NCBI GenBank assembly: GCA_041394705.1
Contig: JAWKHS010000009.1
Location: 124,001-188,000, forward strand
Origin: Vicinamibacterales bacterium
GTDB lineage: Bacteria > Acidobacteriota > Vicinamibacteria > Vicinamibacterales > UBA2999
Length of the DNA: 64,000 nt
Direction of reading: 5' to 3'
The position numbers and the translations under genes were made by a program. Of the stretch, positions 16,782 to 24,743 are shown piece by piece; position 1 is the stretch's first letter, and the number at the start of each line of letters is the position of its first letter. The notes under the pieces were generated by a model. That model saw only the letters and a program-made list of their open reading frames with translations. It was not told the origin of the DNA and did no database searches.

Positions 16782-17951
16782 ATGAGGCGCCTGCCGCTGC
16801 TCCTCGGGCTCGCCTGCTGCGCGATCACGCTCGCGCGTCCGGACGCACAGGGCCCGGCCGTGCGGGGCCACGTCTATCTCGACGCGAACGCCAACGGCGC
16901 CCGCGATGCCGGCGAGCTCGGCGTCGCGGGGATCGTCGTGTCGAACCAGCGCGAGGTGACGCGCACGGACCTGGACGGCGCCTTCCAGCTGCCGTCGACC
17001 GGCACCGGCGTGGTCTTCGTCTCGGTGCCCGACCAGCACCGCTCGAGCGGGCCGTTCTGGGCGCCGGCCCAGGGGCCGCTCGCATTCGGCCTGGTGCGGG
17101 CACCGGCCGGCCCGTCGTTCACGTTCCTCCACGCGTCGGATCCGCACACCAGCGCCGAGAGCGTGGCGCGCCTGCGCCAGGTGCGGGCGATCGCCGAGGC
17201 CCGGCGGCCGGACTTCGTCCTGATGACGGGCGATCTCGTGAAGGACGCCCTCCGCGTCGGCGAGCCCGAGGCCGCCGGGTACTACGCGATGTACCAGGCC
17301 GAGGTCGCGGCCTTCCCGATGCCCGTCTGGAGCGTGCCGGGGAACCACGAGAACTTCGGCATCGAGCGCCACCTGTCGCTCGTCAGCCCGCGCCATCCGC
17401 TGTACGGCAAGGGGATGTACCGCGCGCGGCTCGGTCCCACCTACTACTCGTTCACGCACGGGGGCATCCACTTCGTCGGGCTCGACACGGTGGACGTCTC
17501 GGACCTCTGGTACTACGGACACGTGGACGAGCAGCAAGTGACATGGCTGCGCGCGGATCTGGCGCTCGTGCCGCGCGGCATGCCGATCGTGACCTTCAAC
17601 CACATCCCGTTCGCCAGCGCGTCGGAAGCGGTCAAGGGCTACGTGGAGGACGGCGCAGCGCCGACGACGCTTCGCGTGAACGGCCGCACCGTGTTCCGCC
17701 ACGTCGTCTCCAACCTGGCCGACGTCTCGGCCGCGCTGGCGGGCCGTCCGTGGCCGCTTGCACTCGCGGGCCACATCCACCTGCGCGAGACCGTCCGCTT
17801 CGGCTCGCCGCTCGCCACGCGCTTCGAGCAGGCCGCGGCGGTCGTCGGGGGAGGCGGCGGCGTGGTGCCGGCGATCTCGGGCGTCACGCTCTACGACGTG
17901 GCCGACGGCCGGATCGGCGAGGGACGGTTCGTGCCGCTCGACGAGCCCTGA
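16782..17951 (+). CDS. Exported calcineurin-like metallophosphoesterase
   Basis: A 389-residue secreted enzyme. After a signal peptide (1-22) comes a short Ig-like N domain ('VRGHVYLDANANGARDAGELGVAGIVVSN', a metallophosphatase-N/SdrD-B type module, residues 27-100) and then the phosphoesterase domain. Metal-site motifs are 'HASDPHTS', 'VLMTGDLV', 'VPGNHENFG', 'FNHIPF' and 'LAGHIHL', all present, so the enzyme should be active on a phosphodiester or phosphomonoester outside the cytoplasm. ATG at 16782 is used; an in-frame GTG lies 6 nt upstream. It converges with the TrmB gene after 37 nt. Confidence 0.9.
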   Translation: MRRLPLLLGLACCAITLARPDAQGPAVRGHVYLDANANGARDAGELGVAGIVVSNQREVTRTDLDGAFQLPSTGTGVVFVSVPDQHRSSGPFWAPAQGPLAFGLVRAPAGPSFTFLHASDPHTSAESVARLRQVRAIAEARRPDFVLMTGDLVKDALRVGEPEAAGYYAMYQAEVAAFPMPVWSVPGNHENFGIERHLSLVSPRHPLYGKGMYRARLGPTYYSFTHGGIHFVGLDTVDVSDLWYYGHVDEQQVTWLRADLALVPRGMPIVTFNHIPFASASEAVKGYVEDGAAPTTLRVNGRTVFRHVVSNLADVSAALAGRPWPLALAGHIHLRETVRFGSPLATRFEQAAAVVGGGGGVVPAISGVTLYDVADGRIGEGRFVPLDEP

Positions 17952-17988
17952 CCCTGGTGGCCCGACGGCGGCGCCCGAGTGCCGGGGT

Positions 17989-18876
17989 TCAGGCTCCGCT
18001 CACGCCCCGCGACCGGGCCGCGGATCGGGGGGCGGCGGGTCGCGGGTCGACCGCGATCTCGCGCAGGCTGCGCATGGCCTTCCGCCAGAGCTCCTCGAAC
18101 CCCTCCACGAGGCTGTCGGCCAGCTCGCGATCGCGGATGAGGAGGGAGGCGAAGCGGCCTTCGCGCACGAACGGGTGGTCCAGCGGCAGCACCACCGTGT
18201 CGTCGTCCACGACGTGGAAGGGATGCCCGAGCTCGCCCGAATAGCGGACGCCCGTCACCTGCTTCAGGTCCGCGCGGTGGGTGCGCAGGAACGCCACCAG
18301 CGCGCCCGCCGAGCGCGCCGAGAAGCCGAAGATCACGCGGTGCTCGACGCCGTGCTCGGCTGCGTTCCTGGCGATGCGCCGCAGGATGGGGAACCCGCCG
18401 GCAATCGCGGCGTCGATGGCCGTCACGTCGCCGGCCTCCAGGTACGACACGATCCGCCGGCGCGCGGCCGCCAGGGGCACCAGGTGGCGCCGGACGTGCG
18501 CGTCCATGCCGAGCGCGAGGTCCAGGAAGGGCTGCCGCCCTCGCACGCGGGACCGGAGACCCGCCAGCGTGTCGCGCAGGTCCGCCACGTCGGCGGCGAA
18601 GCGGTCGGCGCGTTCGCGCGCGATCTCCACGGCGCGGGCCACGAGGACGTCGGTGGGCAGCGCCGCGAACATCTTGGGGCGCGTCGGCTGGCTCTGCGCC
18701 AGGCCCAGGCGCGTGAGCTTCTCCATCGCCTGGTAGATCTTCGAGGACGGCACCTGGCCCTCGCGGCACAGGGTCGCCGCGTCCGCCACGCCGCAGATGA
18801 GCAGCGCCGACAGCGCACGGCGCTCGTACAGCGTCAGCCCGATCGGCTCCAGCGCGTCGAGGTCCGGATGGCGCAC
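17989..18876 (-). CDS. TrmB-family transcriptional regulator
   Basis: A 295-residue regulator. Residues ~10-80 form the TrmB winged helix: 'GLTLYERRALSALLICGVADAATLCREGQVPSSKIYQAMEKLTRLGLA', followed by a helical linker and a C-terminal PLD-like domain ('VVDDDTVVLPLDHPF'). Archaeal TrmB proteins sense sugars, but bacterial ones have varied effectors, so no ligand is assigned. The GTG at 18876 is chosen because it begins just before the DNA-binding domain, lies 6 nt after a GATAAT hexamer and sits 11 nt from a perfect palindrome likely to be its own operator. The frame extends to an ATG at 18975, but that would put the palindrome inside the gene. Confidence 0.85.
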   Translation of the reverse strand: MRHPDLDALEPIGLTLYERRALSALLICGVADAATLCREGQVPSSKIYQAMEKLTRLGLAQSQPTRPKMFAALPTDVLVARAVEIARERADRFAADVADLRDTLAGLRSRVRGRQPFLDLALGMDAHVRRHLVPLAAARRRIVSYLEAGDVTAIDAAIAGGFPILRRIARNAAEHGVEHRVIFGFSARSAGALVAFLRTHRADLKQVTGVRYSGELGHPFHVVDDDTVVLPLDHPFVREGRFASLLIRDRELADSLVEGFEELWRKAMRSLREIAVDPRPAAPRSAARSRGVSGA

Positions 18877-18882
18877 GGCGGC

Positions 18883-18903
18883 ATTATCTACTCCCGAGAG
18901 TAG
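18883..18903 (-). promoter_or_regulatory. GATAAT -10 element and CTACTC-N4-GAGTAG palindrome before trmB
   Basis: A perfect inverted repeat CTACTC CCGA GAGTAG spans 18888-18903 and overlaps the GATAAT hexamer (18883-18888 on the minus strand), which ends 6 nt before the trmB GTG. A regulator bound here would block the promoter, so autorepression is the simplest reading. The site is also 78 nt upstream of the divergent VOC-family gene. Confidence 0.6.
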
Positions 18904-18980
18904 TTGAATCGAGCCCGCCGGGCCTGCCACAGTGTCGGGCGTCGCGCGGCCCCGGCGGCCGCGCCAGGAGGACATCGGTC

Positions 18981-19397
18981 ATGGCGAATGCAGCGCCCGG
19001 AAGGGTGATGCCGATCATCGCGGTGCCGTCGGTGGACGCCGTCCGGGCGTTCTACGTCGACACGCTCGGGTTCACCCACGTGATGGGCATGGTGGGCAAG
19101 GACGGTCAACTCGATTTCTGCACGGTCATGCTGGGCGCGGCCAGCATCATGTTCAGTCGGTCCCAGGACCCGGCGCCGCCCGCCGGCCACCAGCCCGTCG
19201 AGATCTACCTCGAGGTCGCCGACGTGGACGCCCTGCACGCGGCGCTCGCGGCCAGGGGCGTGCCAATCAGCGACCCGCTCGTGCTCCAGTGGTGGGGCGA
19301 TCGCACCTTCAAGGTGCACGATCCGAACGGCTACGCGCTGTGGTTCTACACCAACGTCGCCGATCCCGTGCCGCCCGCGGGCGCCAAGCTGGTCTAG
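18981..19397 (+). CDS. VOC (glyoxalase/bleomycin resistance) superfamily protein
   Basis: A 138-residue single-domain VOC protein with the paired beta-alpha-beta-beta-beta layout: 'IIAVPSVDAVRAFYVDTLGFTHVMGM' for the first half and 'VEIYLEVADVDALHAALAARG' with 'FKVHDPNGYALWFYTN' for the second. The usual metal Glu near the C terminus is replaced by Tyr/Trp-rich sequence, so a binding rather than lyase role is possible. An AGGAGG precedes the ATG. It is followed after 15 nt by a DinB gene, likely one transcript, and is divergent from trmB. Confidence 0.85.
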   Translation: MANAAPGRVMPIIAVPSVDAVRAFYVDTLGFTHVMGMVGKDGQLDFCTVMLGAASIMFSRSQDPAPPAGHQPVEIYLEVADVDALHAALAARGVPISDPLVLQWWGDRTFKVHDPNGYALWFYTNVADPVPPAGAKLV

Positions 19398-19412
19398 CCG
19401 TCAGGAGGTCTC

Positions 19413-19922
19413 ATGTCCGTTGCCGCCCCGTTCGTCCACGAGCTCGACGCCGAAGCCGGCACTACGAGACGCGTGCTGGAGCGCGTCCCCGACGCCGGGC
19501 TCGACTGGCGTCCGCACCCCAAGTCGATGTCGCTGGGTCAGCTCGCCCTGCACGTGGCCACGCTGCCCCGGCAGGGATCGGAGTTCTTCGCCGGCGACAC
19601 GCTCGACATCAGCGCGGCCGCCGGCGGCCCGCCGATGCCCGAGTCGCGCGACGCCATCCTGCAGGCCTACGACGCGGCGCTGGATCACGCCCGCGGCTTC
19701 TTCACGGGGCTCTCGGACGCCCGGGCGGCCGGCACGTGGACGCTCCTGAGCGGCGAGCGGGTGCTCTTTGCCGCGCCGCGAGCGGCCGTGATCCGGTCGT
19801 TCCTCTTCAACCACTGGTATCACCACCGCGGTCAGCTCGTCGTGTACCTCCGCCTGCGCGACATCCCGGTGCCGTCGGTCTACGGCCCGACCGCCGACGA
19901 GAACCCCTTCGCGGACGCGTGA
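19413..19922 (+). CDS. DinB-family metal-binding protein
   Basis: A 169-residue four-helix-bundle protein of the DinB/YfiT superfamily. The three expected metal-ligand histidines are in 'GQLALHVATLP' (near residue 45) and 'NHWYHHRGQLVVYLRL' (near residue 130). Members include thiol S-transferases and stress proteins; the substrate here is unknown. AGGAGG lies just before the ATG. It appears cotranscribed with the VOC gene. Confidence 0.88.
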   Translation: MSVAAPFVHELDAEAGTTRRVLERVPDAGLDWRPHPKSMSLGQLALHVATLPRQGSEFFAGDTLDISAAAGGPPMPESRDAILQAYDAALDHARGFFTGLSDARAAGTWTLLSGERVLFAAPRAAVIRSFLFNHWYHHRGQLVVYLRLRDIPVPSVYGPTADENPFADA

Positions 19923-19932
19923 CCGCGCGCCC

Positions 19933-20724
19933 TCACCAGGACGCGTCCAGCACGACCGCCACCCAGCCGGCACGCCGATCGGTGTGCCGGTGGTGCATGC
20001 CCAGGTGCTGGTAGGCCCGTCTGACGTCGCCGTCGAGCGCGTGCGGGATGCCGGAGAGCACCAGCCGGCCGCGCCGCGCCACGCGCCGCACCAGCACGGG
20101 CGCCATCTCGATGAGGGGCGCCGCCAGCACGTTGGCGGCCACGAGCGGCCAGGCGCCGTCGACGGCGTCGGGCCCGCCGTGGACGAGACGCAGCCGATCG
20201 GACACGCCGTTCAGACGGGCGTTCCCGGCGGCGACGTCGAGCGCCGCCGGATCGACGTCCAGCCCCGTCGCCTCGGACGCGCCCAGCCGTAGCGCCGCGA
20301 GGGCCAGGATTCCCGACCCGGTACCGACGTCGAGCATCGGGCCGCCCGGCGCCATCGCCACGGCGTCGGCCAGGGCCGCCAGCGTCAGGGCCGTCGTCGG
20401 ATGCAGGCCCGTCCCGAAGGCGTCGGCGTCCAGGAGACGAAGGGCGCCCGCCGGCGCCTCGGCGCCTTCGGGCGCGATCGAGAGGCCCCCCACCGTCACG
20501 GCCCGCGGTCCGAGCCGCCACACCGATCCCGCATCCCGGGACGTCGCGGCGGAGACGGCCACGCGGTCCACGCCCAGCACCCGCGCCGCCACGTCGGGAG
20601 GCACGCCATCGGGAAGAATCGCGGCCAGCCGGTTCCCGGCCTGGTCCACGTCCAGCGCGCCCAGGTCGACGAGGCGGTCGAGCGCGTCGCCCGGCGGCTG
20701 GTCCACGTCGATCCGGTACGGCAC
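19933..20724 (-). CDS. prmA: PrmA-like ribosomal protein L11 methyltransferase
   Basis: A 263-residue class I methyltransferase. The PrmA signature 'DAFGTGLHPTTALTL' is followed by the SAM-binding 'PMLDVGTGSGILALAALRLGA' and 'VAANVLAAPLIEMAPVL', the equivalent of the N-x-L substrate motif. PrmA methylates ribosomal protein L11 in the cytoplasm; low conservation of the N-terminal substrate-recognition domain (residues 1-95) means another protein substrate is possible. The GTG at 20724 lies 6 nt after TACGCT and lacks a Shine-Dalgarno sequence. It is divergent from the TetR regulator with 87 nt between. Confidence 0.82.
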   Translation of the reverse strand: MPYRIDVDQPPGDALDRLVDLGALDVDQAGNRLAAILPDGVPPDVAARVLGVDRVAVSAATSRDAGSVWRLGPRAVTVGGLSIAPEGAEAPAGALRLLDADAFGTGLHPTTALTLAALADAVAMAPGGPMLDVGTGSGILALAALRLGASEATGLDVDPAALDVAAGNARLNGVSDRLRLVHGGPDAVDGAWPLVAANVLAAPLIEMAPVLVRRVARRGRLVLSGIPHALDGDVRRAYQHLGMHHRHTDRRAGWVAVVLDASW

Positions 20725-20730
20725 GGCCGC

Positions 20731-20736
20731 AGCGTA
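20731..20736 (-). promoter_or_regulatory. -10-like TACGCT, 6 nt before prmA GTG
   Basis: TACGCT keeps the three most conserved -10 positions (TA and final T) and ends 6 nt before the GTG at 20724. No ribosome-binding sequence is present, again suggesting a leaderless mRNA. Support comes mainly from the repeated spacing at other genes here. Confidence 0.3.
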
Positions 20737-20754
20737 CGCCACCGCCGCCACTGA

Positions 20755-20801
20755 TTGACAGAACTCGGCGTGTTCTGTTACTTGATTGAGCACTCAACCA
20801 A
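20755..20801 (+). promoter_or_regulatory. TTGACA -35 box and TetR-type operator before the tetR gene
   Basis: A consensus -35 TTGACA lies at 20755-20760. Downstream, TTGATTGAG-CA-CTCAACCAA (20782-20801) is an inverted repeat with 9-nt arms, 8 of 9 matching, ending 10 nt before the tetR GTG. It covers the place of the -10 region, so binding would repress the gene; self-repression by the TetR protein is the likely use. The -10 itself is weak (TACTTG at 20779). Confidence 0.6.
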
Positions 20802-20811
20802 GCGTTGGCCC

Positions 20812-21438
20812 GTGGCACCAACCCGCGACCGAATCGTCTTCACCGCGATGCAGCTCTTCTGGGAGAAGGGCTACCAGTCCACGTCGATCGCCGACATCCT
20901 CAAGGCGGCCGACGCCAACTCCGGCAGCCTGTACCACTTCTTTCCGGGCAAGCAGGACCTGCTGGTCGCCGTGCTCGACGCCTACCTGGCCGGCATCGAC
21001 CAGATGCTGCTCGAGCCCCTCTGGCAGGGCATCGACGACCCGATCGACAAGGTGTTCGCGCTGCTGAACGGCTACCGACAGCACCTGGTGGGAACCGAGT
21101 GCCAGTACGGCTGCCCCATCGGCTACCTCGCGCTCGAGCTCCACGAGCCGGACCCCGCGATTCGCGAGCGGATCGCCGCCAACTTCAGCCAGTGGGTGGA
21201 CCGCGTGGAGACCTGTCTCGTCGACGCCGGCTCCCGACTGCCCCGAGACCTGGATCGGCGGGCGCTCGCCCACTTCGTGCTGACCACCATGGAAGGCGCC
21301 GTGATGCAGGCGCGGACGTACCGCGCGATCGACACCTTCGATCTGTCCATCGCGCAGCTCCGTCGCTACATGGAGGCCCTCCAGGCCGAGGCCGCGGGCG
21401 CGGGCGCCGCGCGACCGCCTGGGCCGGATGCCCGCTGA
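20812..21438 (+). CDS. TetR-family transcriptional regulator
   Basis: A 208-residue regulator. The N-terminal helix-turn-helix is 'TRDRIVFTAMQLFWEKGYQSTSIADILKAADANSGSLYHFFPGKQDLLVAVLDAYL', very typical of TetR. The C-terminal ligand domain has 'GTECQYGCPIGYLALEL', with two cysteines that could sense an electrophile or oxidant, as in NemR/YxaF-type members; this is inference. The GTG at 20812 begins the DNA-binding domain and follows a palindromic operator. The genes downstream (DUF4287/DUF5655 and an exported protein) are candidates for coregulation, with gaps of 39 and 26 nt. Confidence 0.9.
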   Translation: MAPTRDRIVFTAMQLFWEKGYQSTSIADILKAADANSGSLYHFFPGKQDLLVAVLDAYLAGIDQMLLEPLWQGIDDPIDKVFALLNGYRQHLVGTECQYGCPIGYLALELHEPDPAIRERIAANFSQWVDRVETCLVDAGSRLPRDLDRRALAHFVLTTMEGAVMQARTYRAIDTFDLSIAQLRRYMEALQAEAAGAGAARPPGPDAR

Positions 21439-21477
21439 GCCGCGGGCGCGTTCGTCATTTCCCACACGAGGCCGCCG

Positions 21478-22032
21478 ATGGCAGACCCACAACAGGCACT
21501 CAGGACGCAGCTCGCCAACATCGAGAAAAAGACCGGCCTGTCGATCGACGCGCTGGGGGCGGCGATCTCCCGGTCGGGCACGACGAAGCACGGCGAGATC
21601 CGCACGTGGCTGATGGACACCTACGGACTCGGCTTCGGCGACGCGAACACCGTCATCCACATGGCCAAGCGCCCGGCCGAAGCGCCGGCGGCCGACGACG
21701 CCCTGGACGCCATCTACACCGGGACCAAGGCGCACCTCCGTCCCGTCCACGACGCCGTGATGGCCGTCGTGACCGGGCTCGGCGCGTTCGAGATCGCACC
21801 GAAGAAGGGCTACGTGTCGTTGCGCCGCAAGAAGCAGTTCGCCATGGTCGGCCCCAAGTCCGCGACGCGCGTCGAGCTGGGCCTGAACCTCAAGGCCGAC
21901 GTCTCGAGCGCGCGGATCGTCGCGCAGAAACCCGGCGGCATGTGCCAGTTCGCGGCCTCGCTCACCTCGCCCGCCGATGTCGACGCCGAGATCGCCGCGG
22001 CCCTGGCCAAGGCCTTCGAACAGGCCGGCTGA
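21478..22032 (+). CDS. DUF4287 and DUF5655 domain protein
   Basis: A 184-residue cytoplasmic protein of two uncharacterised domains. Residues 5-65 ('LRTQLANIEKKTGLSIDALGAAI...HGEIRTWLMDTYGLGFGDANTVIHMA') are DUF4287. Residues 75-180 ('IYTGTKAHLRPVHDAVMAVVTGLGAFEIAPKKGYVSLRRKKQFAMVGP') are DUF5655, thought to have a restriction-endonuclease-like or PadR-like fold but without a proven role. GAGG precedes the ATG. It follows the TetR gene by 39 nt. Confidence 0.85.
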   Translation: MADPQQALRTQLANIEKKTGLSIDALGAAISRSGTTKHGEIRTWLMDTYGLGFGDANTVIHMAKRPAEAPAADDALDAIYTGTKAHLRPVHDAVMAVVTGLGAFEIAPKKGYVSLRRKKQFAMVGPKSATRVELGLNLKADVSSARIVAQKPGGMCQFAASLTSPADVDAEIAAALAKAFEQAG

Positions 22033-22058
22033 TCGCCCCACCCGAGGAGACACGAGCC

Positions 22059-22730
22059 ATGACCATTCGCACCCTGCTCACGGCGGTGGCCGTGACCGCC
22101 CTTGTCGCGCCGGGATCGCCCGTGCTCGCGCAGACCCTGCCCGTCCCGGCGGCCTGGCAGTGGGTCACCGACGCGCCCGCGCGTCATCAGACCGCGCTCG
22201 GCCCGCCGGAGGACGCGTGGCTCTTCGGCGTCATGGCGCCCGGCTGGCACATCACGACGCATCCGGCGGCCGTGCTCTACGAGCCGTCGTACGTCGGCAC
22301 CGGACGCTTCGTGCTCGAAGCCGAGACGTTCCTCTTTCCGGGGACGAGCGACGCGGGCCTCGGCCTGCTGGTGGGCGGCGCGGACCTGGACACACCGGCG
22401 GCCACCTACACCGCGTTCCTGATCCGGCGCGACGGCCGCGTCTCGGTCGAGCGCCATGCCGGGGGCAGGACGGAACGGCTCGTGGACTGGACGGCCGCGA
22501 GCGGCGCCCTGGCCGGGAAGCCCGACACCAGCGTCCGCAACCTGCTGCGGCTCGAAGTGGAGGCCGGCGTCACGCGCCTGCTCGTCAACGGCACCGCGGC
22601 CGCGGAGGTGCGGCGGCCGGCGGACGAGTTCCGGGGCATCGTGGGACTGCGGGTCGGCGGCGACCTGGACGTGCACGTCTCGAGCCTGGACCTCACCCTG
22701 AGGCTCGCGCAGCCGAGACCCACGCCGTAG
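22059..22730 (+). CDS. Exported protein with a DUF1080/concanavalin-like fold
   Basis: A 223-residue secreted protein. Signal peptide 1-24 ('LLTAVAVTALVAPGSPVLAQ') then a beta-sandwich-like domain with 'GRFVLEAETFLFPGTSDAGLGLLVGGADL', 'YTAFLIRRDGRVSVERHAGG', 'NLLRLEVEAGVTRLLVNGTAAAEV' and 'GIVGLRVGGDLDVHVSSLDL'. This pattern of alternating strands resembles the DUF1080 (3-keto-disaccharide hydrolase) or LamG sandwich, but no catalytic residues can be named. GAGGAGA precedes the ATG, and it follows the DUF4287 gene by 26 nt. Confidence 0.75.
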   Translation: MTIRTLLTAVAVTALVAPGSPVLAQTLPVPAAWQWVTDAPARHQTALGPPEDAWLFGVMAPGWHITTHPAAVLYEPSYVGTGRFVLEAETFLFPGTSDAGLGLLVGGADLDTPAATYTAFLIRRDGRVSVERHAGGRTERLVDWTAASGALAGKPDTSVRNLLRLEVEAGVTRLLVNGTAAAEVRRPADEFRGIVGLRVGGDLDVHVSSLDLTLRLAQPRPTP

Positions 22731-22769
22731 CCGCCCCAAAGGACGGGGAGGGCAGGTGCCTGCGCGAGG

Positions 22770-23543
22770 TCAGGCGCCAGGCTCGTCGGGCGGCACGTAG
22801 GCGCCCGCGCGCAGGACCCTGGCGAGCCACGCCGCCTGCGGCGCCGCGCGCGCGAGCAGCATGCGGATCTCGCGATCGACGTCGTAGGCCACGCGGCGAA
22901 TCGCGACCCCGTCCTCGTCGACCACCGCGTAGGAGGCCCGTCGATCGCCGTCGTAGGGCAAGCCGACGCTGCCGGCGTTGGCGACGACCCAGGGCAGCCC
23001 TCGGGCTCCGGCATGGGCCACGATCGACGCCGGAAGCGTGCGCACGAACGGGCGGTGGATGTGCCCGTACACCACGTGGCGGGACCGGAGCCCGCCGTAG
23101 GCCGCCGCGAGTTCCTCGTCAGCGGCCTCGACCTGCGGCGATCGCCAGCAGTCGCCGGGCGAGGCGTGCACCACCGTCAGCCCGCCGCCCGCCCAGGCCG
23201 GGGGCATCGCCCGGAGCCACGCGAGCCGGTTGTCGCCGAGCGCCGCCACCGTCGCTGGAATCACGTCGGTCCGGAGCGCGCGCAGCAGCGGGCCGAGCCT
23301 CGGCGCGCGATCGATGAGGGCCACGAGCGGCGCCTCGTCCCAGAGCATCTCGTCGGTGTTGCCCACGACGCCGGGCCACCCCAGGTCGCGCACGCGGTCC
23401 AGGACCTCGGCCGGCGACGATCCATTCGCCACGAGGTCGCCGCCCTGCACGACCAGGTCGGCGCCGACGCCGGCGAGATCGGCCACGACGGCCTCGAGCG
23501 CGGTCAGGTTGCCGTGGACGTCCGAGACGACGGCGATTCTCAT
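22770..23543 (-). CDS. Cytoplasmic YfcE/MJ0936-type metallophosphoesterase
   Basis: A 257-residue phosphoesterase without a signal peptide. Metal motifs run 'MRIAVVSDVHGNLTALEAV', 'LVVQGGDLVANG', 'GVVGNTDEML', 'TVVHASPGDCW' and 'HVVYGHIHRPFVR', complete for a di-metal site. In the GNHD-type motif the His is Thr (GNTDE), as in the MJ0936/YfcE subgroup. The substrate is unknown. It ends 40 nt from the convergent exported-protein gene and begins 31 nt downstream of manA on the same strand. Confidence 0.9.
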   Translation of the reverse strand: MRIAVVSDVHGNLTALEAVVADLAGVGADLVVQGGDLVANGSSPAEVLDRVRDLGWPGVVGNTDEMLWDEAPLVALIDRAPRLGPLLRALRTDVIPATVAALGDNRLAWLRAMPPAWAGGGLTVVHASPGDCWRSPQVEAADEELAAAYGGLRSRHVVYGHIHRPFVRTLPASIVAHAGARGLPWVVANAGSVGLPYDGDRRASYAVVDEDGVAIRRVAYDVDREIRMLLARAAPQAAWLARVLRAGAYVPPDEPGA

Positions 23544-23574
23544 CGGCGCCTCCTGCCCCGCTCGGGGCGGCCGG

Positions 23575-24645
23575 TCAGACGCGGGCGCGCGGGCCCGGCG
23601 CGGGCGTCGGGGGCACGCAGCACAACGCGAGATGGGCATCGTCGAGCGACGCGCGCACGCCGCCGGCGCCCGCCGGCACGACGGCGCTCTGTCCCGCGGC
23701 CAGGGCCAGCGTGCCGCCATCCCAGGCGATTTCGACGGCGCCGTCCAGACAGACCAGCGCCATCAGCGTGCCGAGGCGCGGCAGCGGCGCGGCGCCGGTG
23801 CCCTCCCACCGCTCGGCCCACAGCTCGGGTTCGTCGAGCAGGCGCCACCGCACCAGGCGCCCGCCCGACGGCAGGGCCACCGGCTCGCGCCTGGCCGTGG
23901 CGACGAGGGCCTCGCCCTGCGGGCCCCGCCAGCTGGTGGCGGCGAGCGCCTCGGCCACGTGGAGCGGGCGCGGCGTGCCGCCGTCGGCCACGCGGCCGCG
24001 TTCGTCGTAGCCGCGGTTCCAGTCCCAGTAGCGATACGTGATCGACCGCCGGTGCGGCCTCACCCGCTGCGGTTCGAGCACGGTCGTCCCGGCGCCGAGC
24101 GCGTGGGCCAGGCCGGGGCGAATCAGGTACACCTCGCCCTCGCGGACGAACACCTCGTTCATGAGCGCCGACAGGGCGCCGCCGCTCGTCAGGCACGCCT
24201 CGACCTGCCGCGCGTCGACGCCCTCGCGGAAGCCCAGGTAGATCCGGGCGCCAGGCGCCGCCCCGAGCACGATCCACGCTTCCGTCTTGCCCGTCTCGCC
24301 CTCGGCGAGCAGACGGTGGTCCTCGGCTGGGTGCACCTGGACCGACAGGTGCTCGGCGGCGTCGATCACCTTCACCAGCAGCGGGGACCCGCCGTGTTCG
24401 GCGGCGACGTCGGTCCCCAGCCACCCGGCCAGGTCCGCGGCGACCGCGTCCACCAGGCGCTCGCCGCTGTCGAGGACGCTTGGAAAGGAGGGCTCGGTGG
24501 AGACCTCCCACGACTCGCCGACCGGCACCTCGGGGTCCACGTCGAGACGCAGGCCCACCTTGAGGCGGCCCACGATGGAGCGGCCGCCCCACGGCGTCCG
24601 CTCGGGCGGGGTGAAGTTGTCGGGGCGGAGGCGCTGCGGAATCAC
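23575..24645 (-). CDS. manA: Class I mannose-6-phosphate isomerase
   Basis: A 356-residue cupin enzyme that interconverts mannose-6-phosphate and fructose-6-phosphate for GDP-mannose and glycan synthesis or mannose use. The zinc ligands are in 'LSVQVHPAEDH' (Gln, His), 'GKTEAWIVLG' (Glu) and the later 'IRPGLAHALGAGTTVLEPQ' (His). The N terminus 'RLRPDNFTPPERTPWGGRSI' is the normal start of the fold. GTG at 24645 is the nearest start before this; a longer N terminus is not excluded. The phosphoesterase gene follows 31 nt downstream and may be cotranscribed. Confidence 0.87.
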   Translation of the reverse strand: MIPQRLRPDNFTPPERTPWGGRSIVGRLKVGLRLDVDPEVPVGESWEVSTEPSFPSVLDSGERLVDAVAADLAGWLGTDVAAEHGGSPLLVKVIDAAEHLSVQVHPAEDHRLLAEGETGKTEAWIVLGAAPGARIYLGFREGVDARQVEACLTSGGALSALMNEVFVREGEVYLIRPGLAHALGAGTTVLEPQRVRPHRRSITYRYWDWNRGYDERGRVADGGTPRPLHVAEALAATSWRGPQGEALVATARREPVALPSGGRLVRWRLLDEPELWAERWEGTGAAPLPRLGTLMALVCLDGAVEIAWDGGTLALAAGQSAVVPAGAGGVRASLDDAHLALCCVPPTPAPGPRARV

Positions 24646-24743
24646 GAAAGCGGTCCCTGAGGTGTGGACGCCGGAGCATCGCCGGCGAACCAGCCACCCG
24701 GAGGCGGCCGGCGAACCGGCCGCTGCGGGCGGCCAGCGTCCAC

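Noticed and set aside
18877..18975. N-terminal extension of TrmB to ATG 18975
   Set aside because: It would place the palindrome and GATAAT element inside the gene, and the added residues are not part of the helix-turn-helix.
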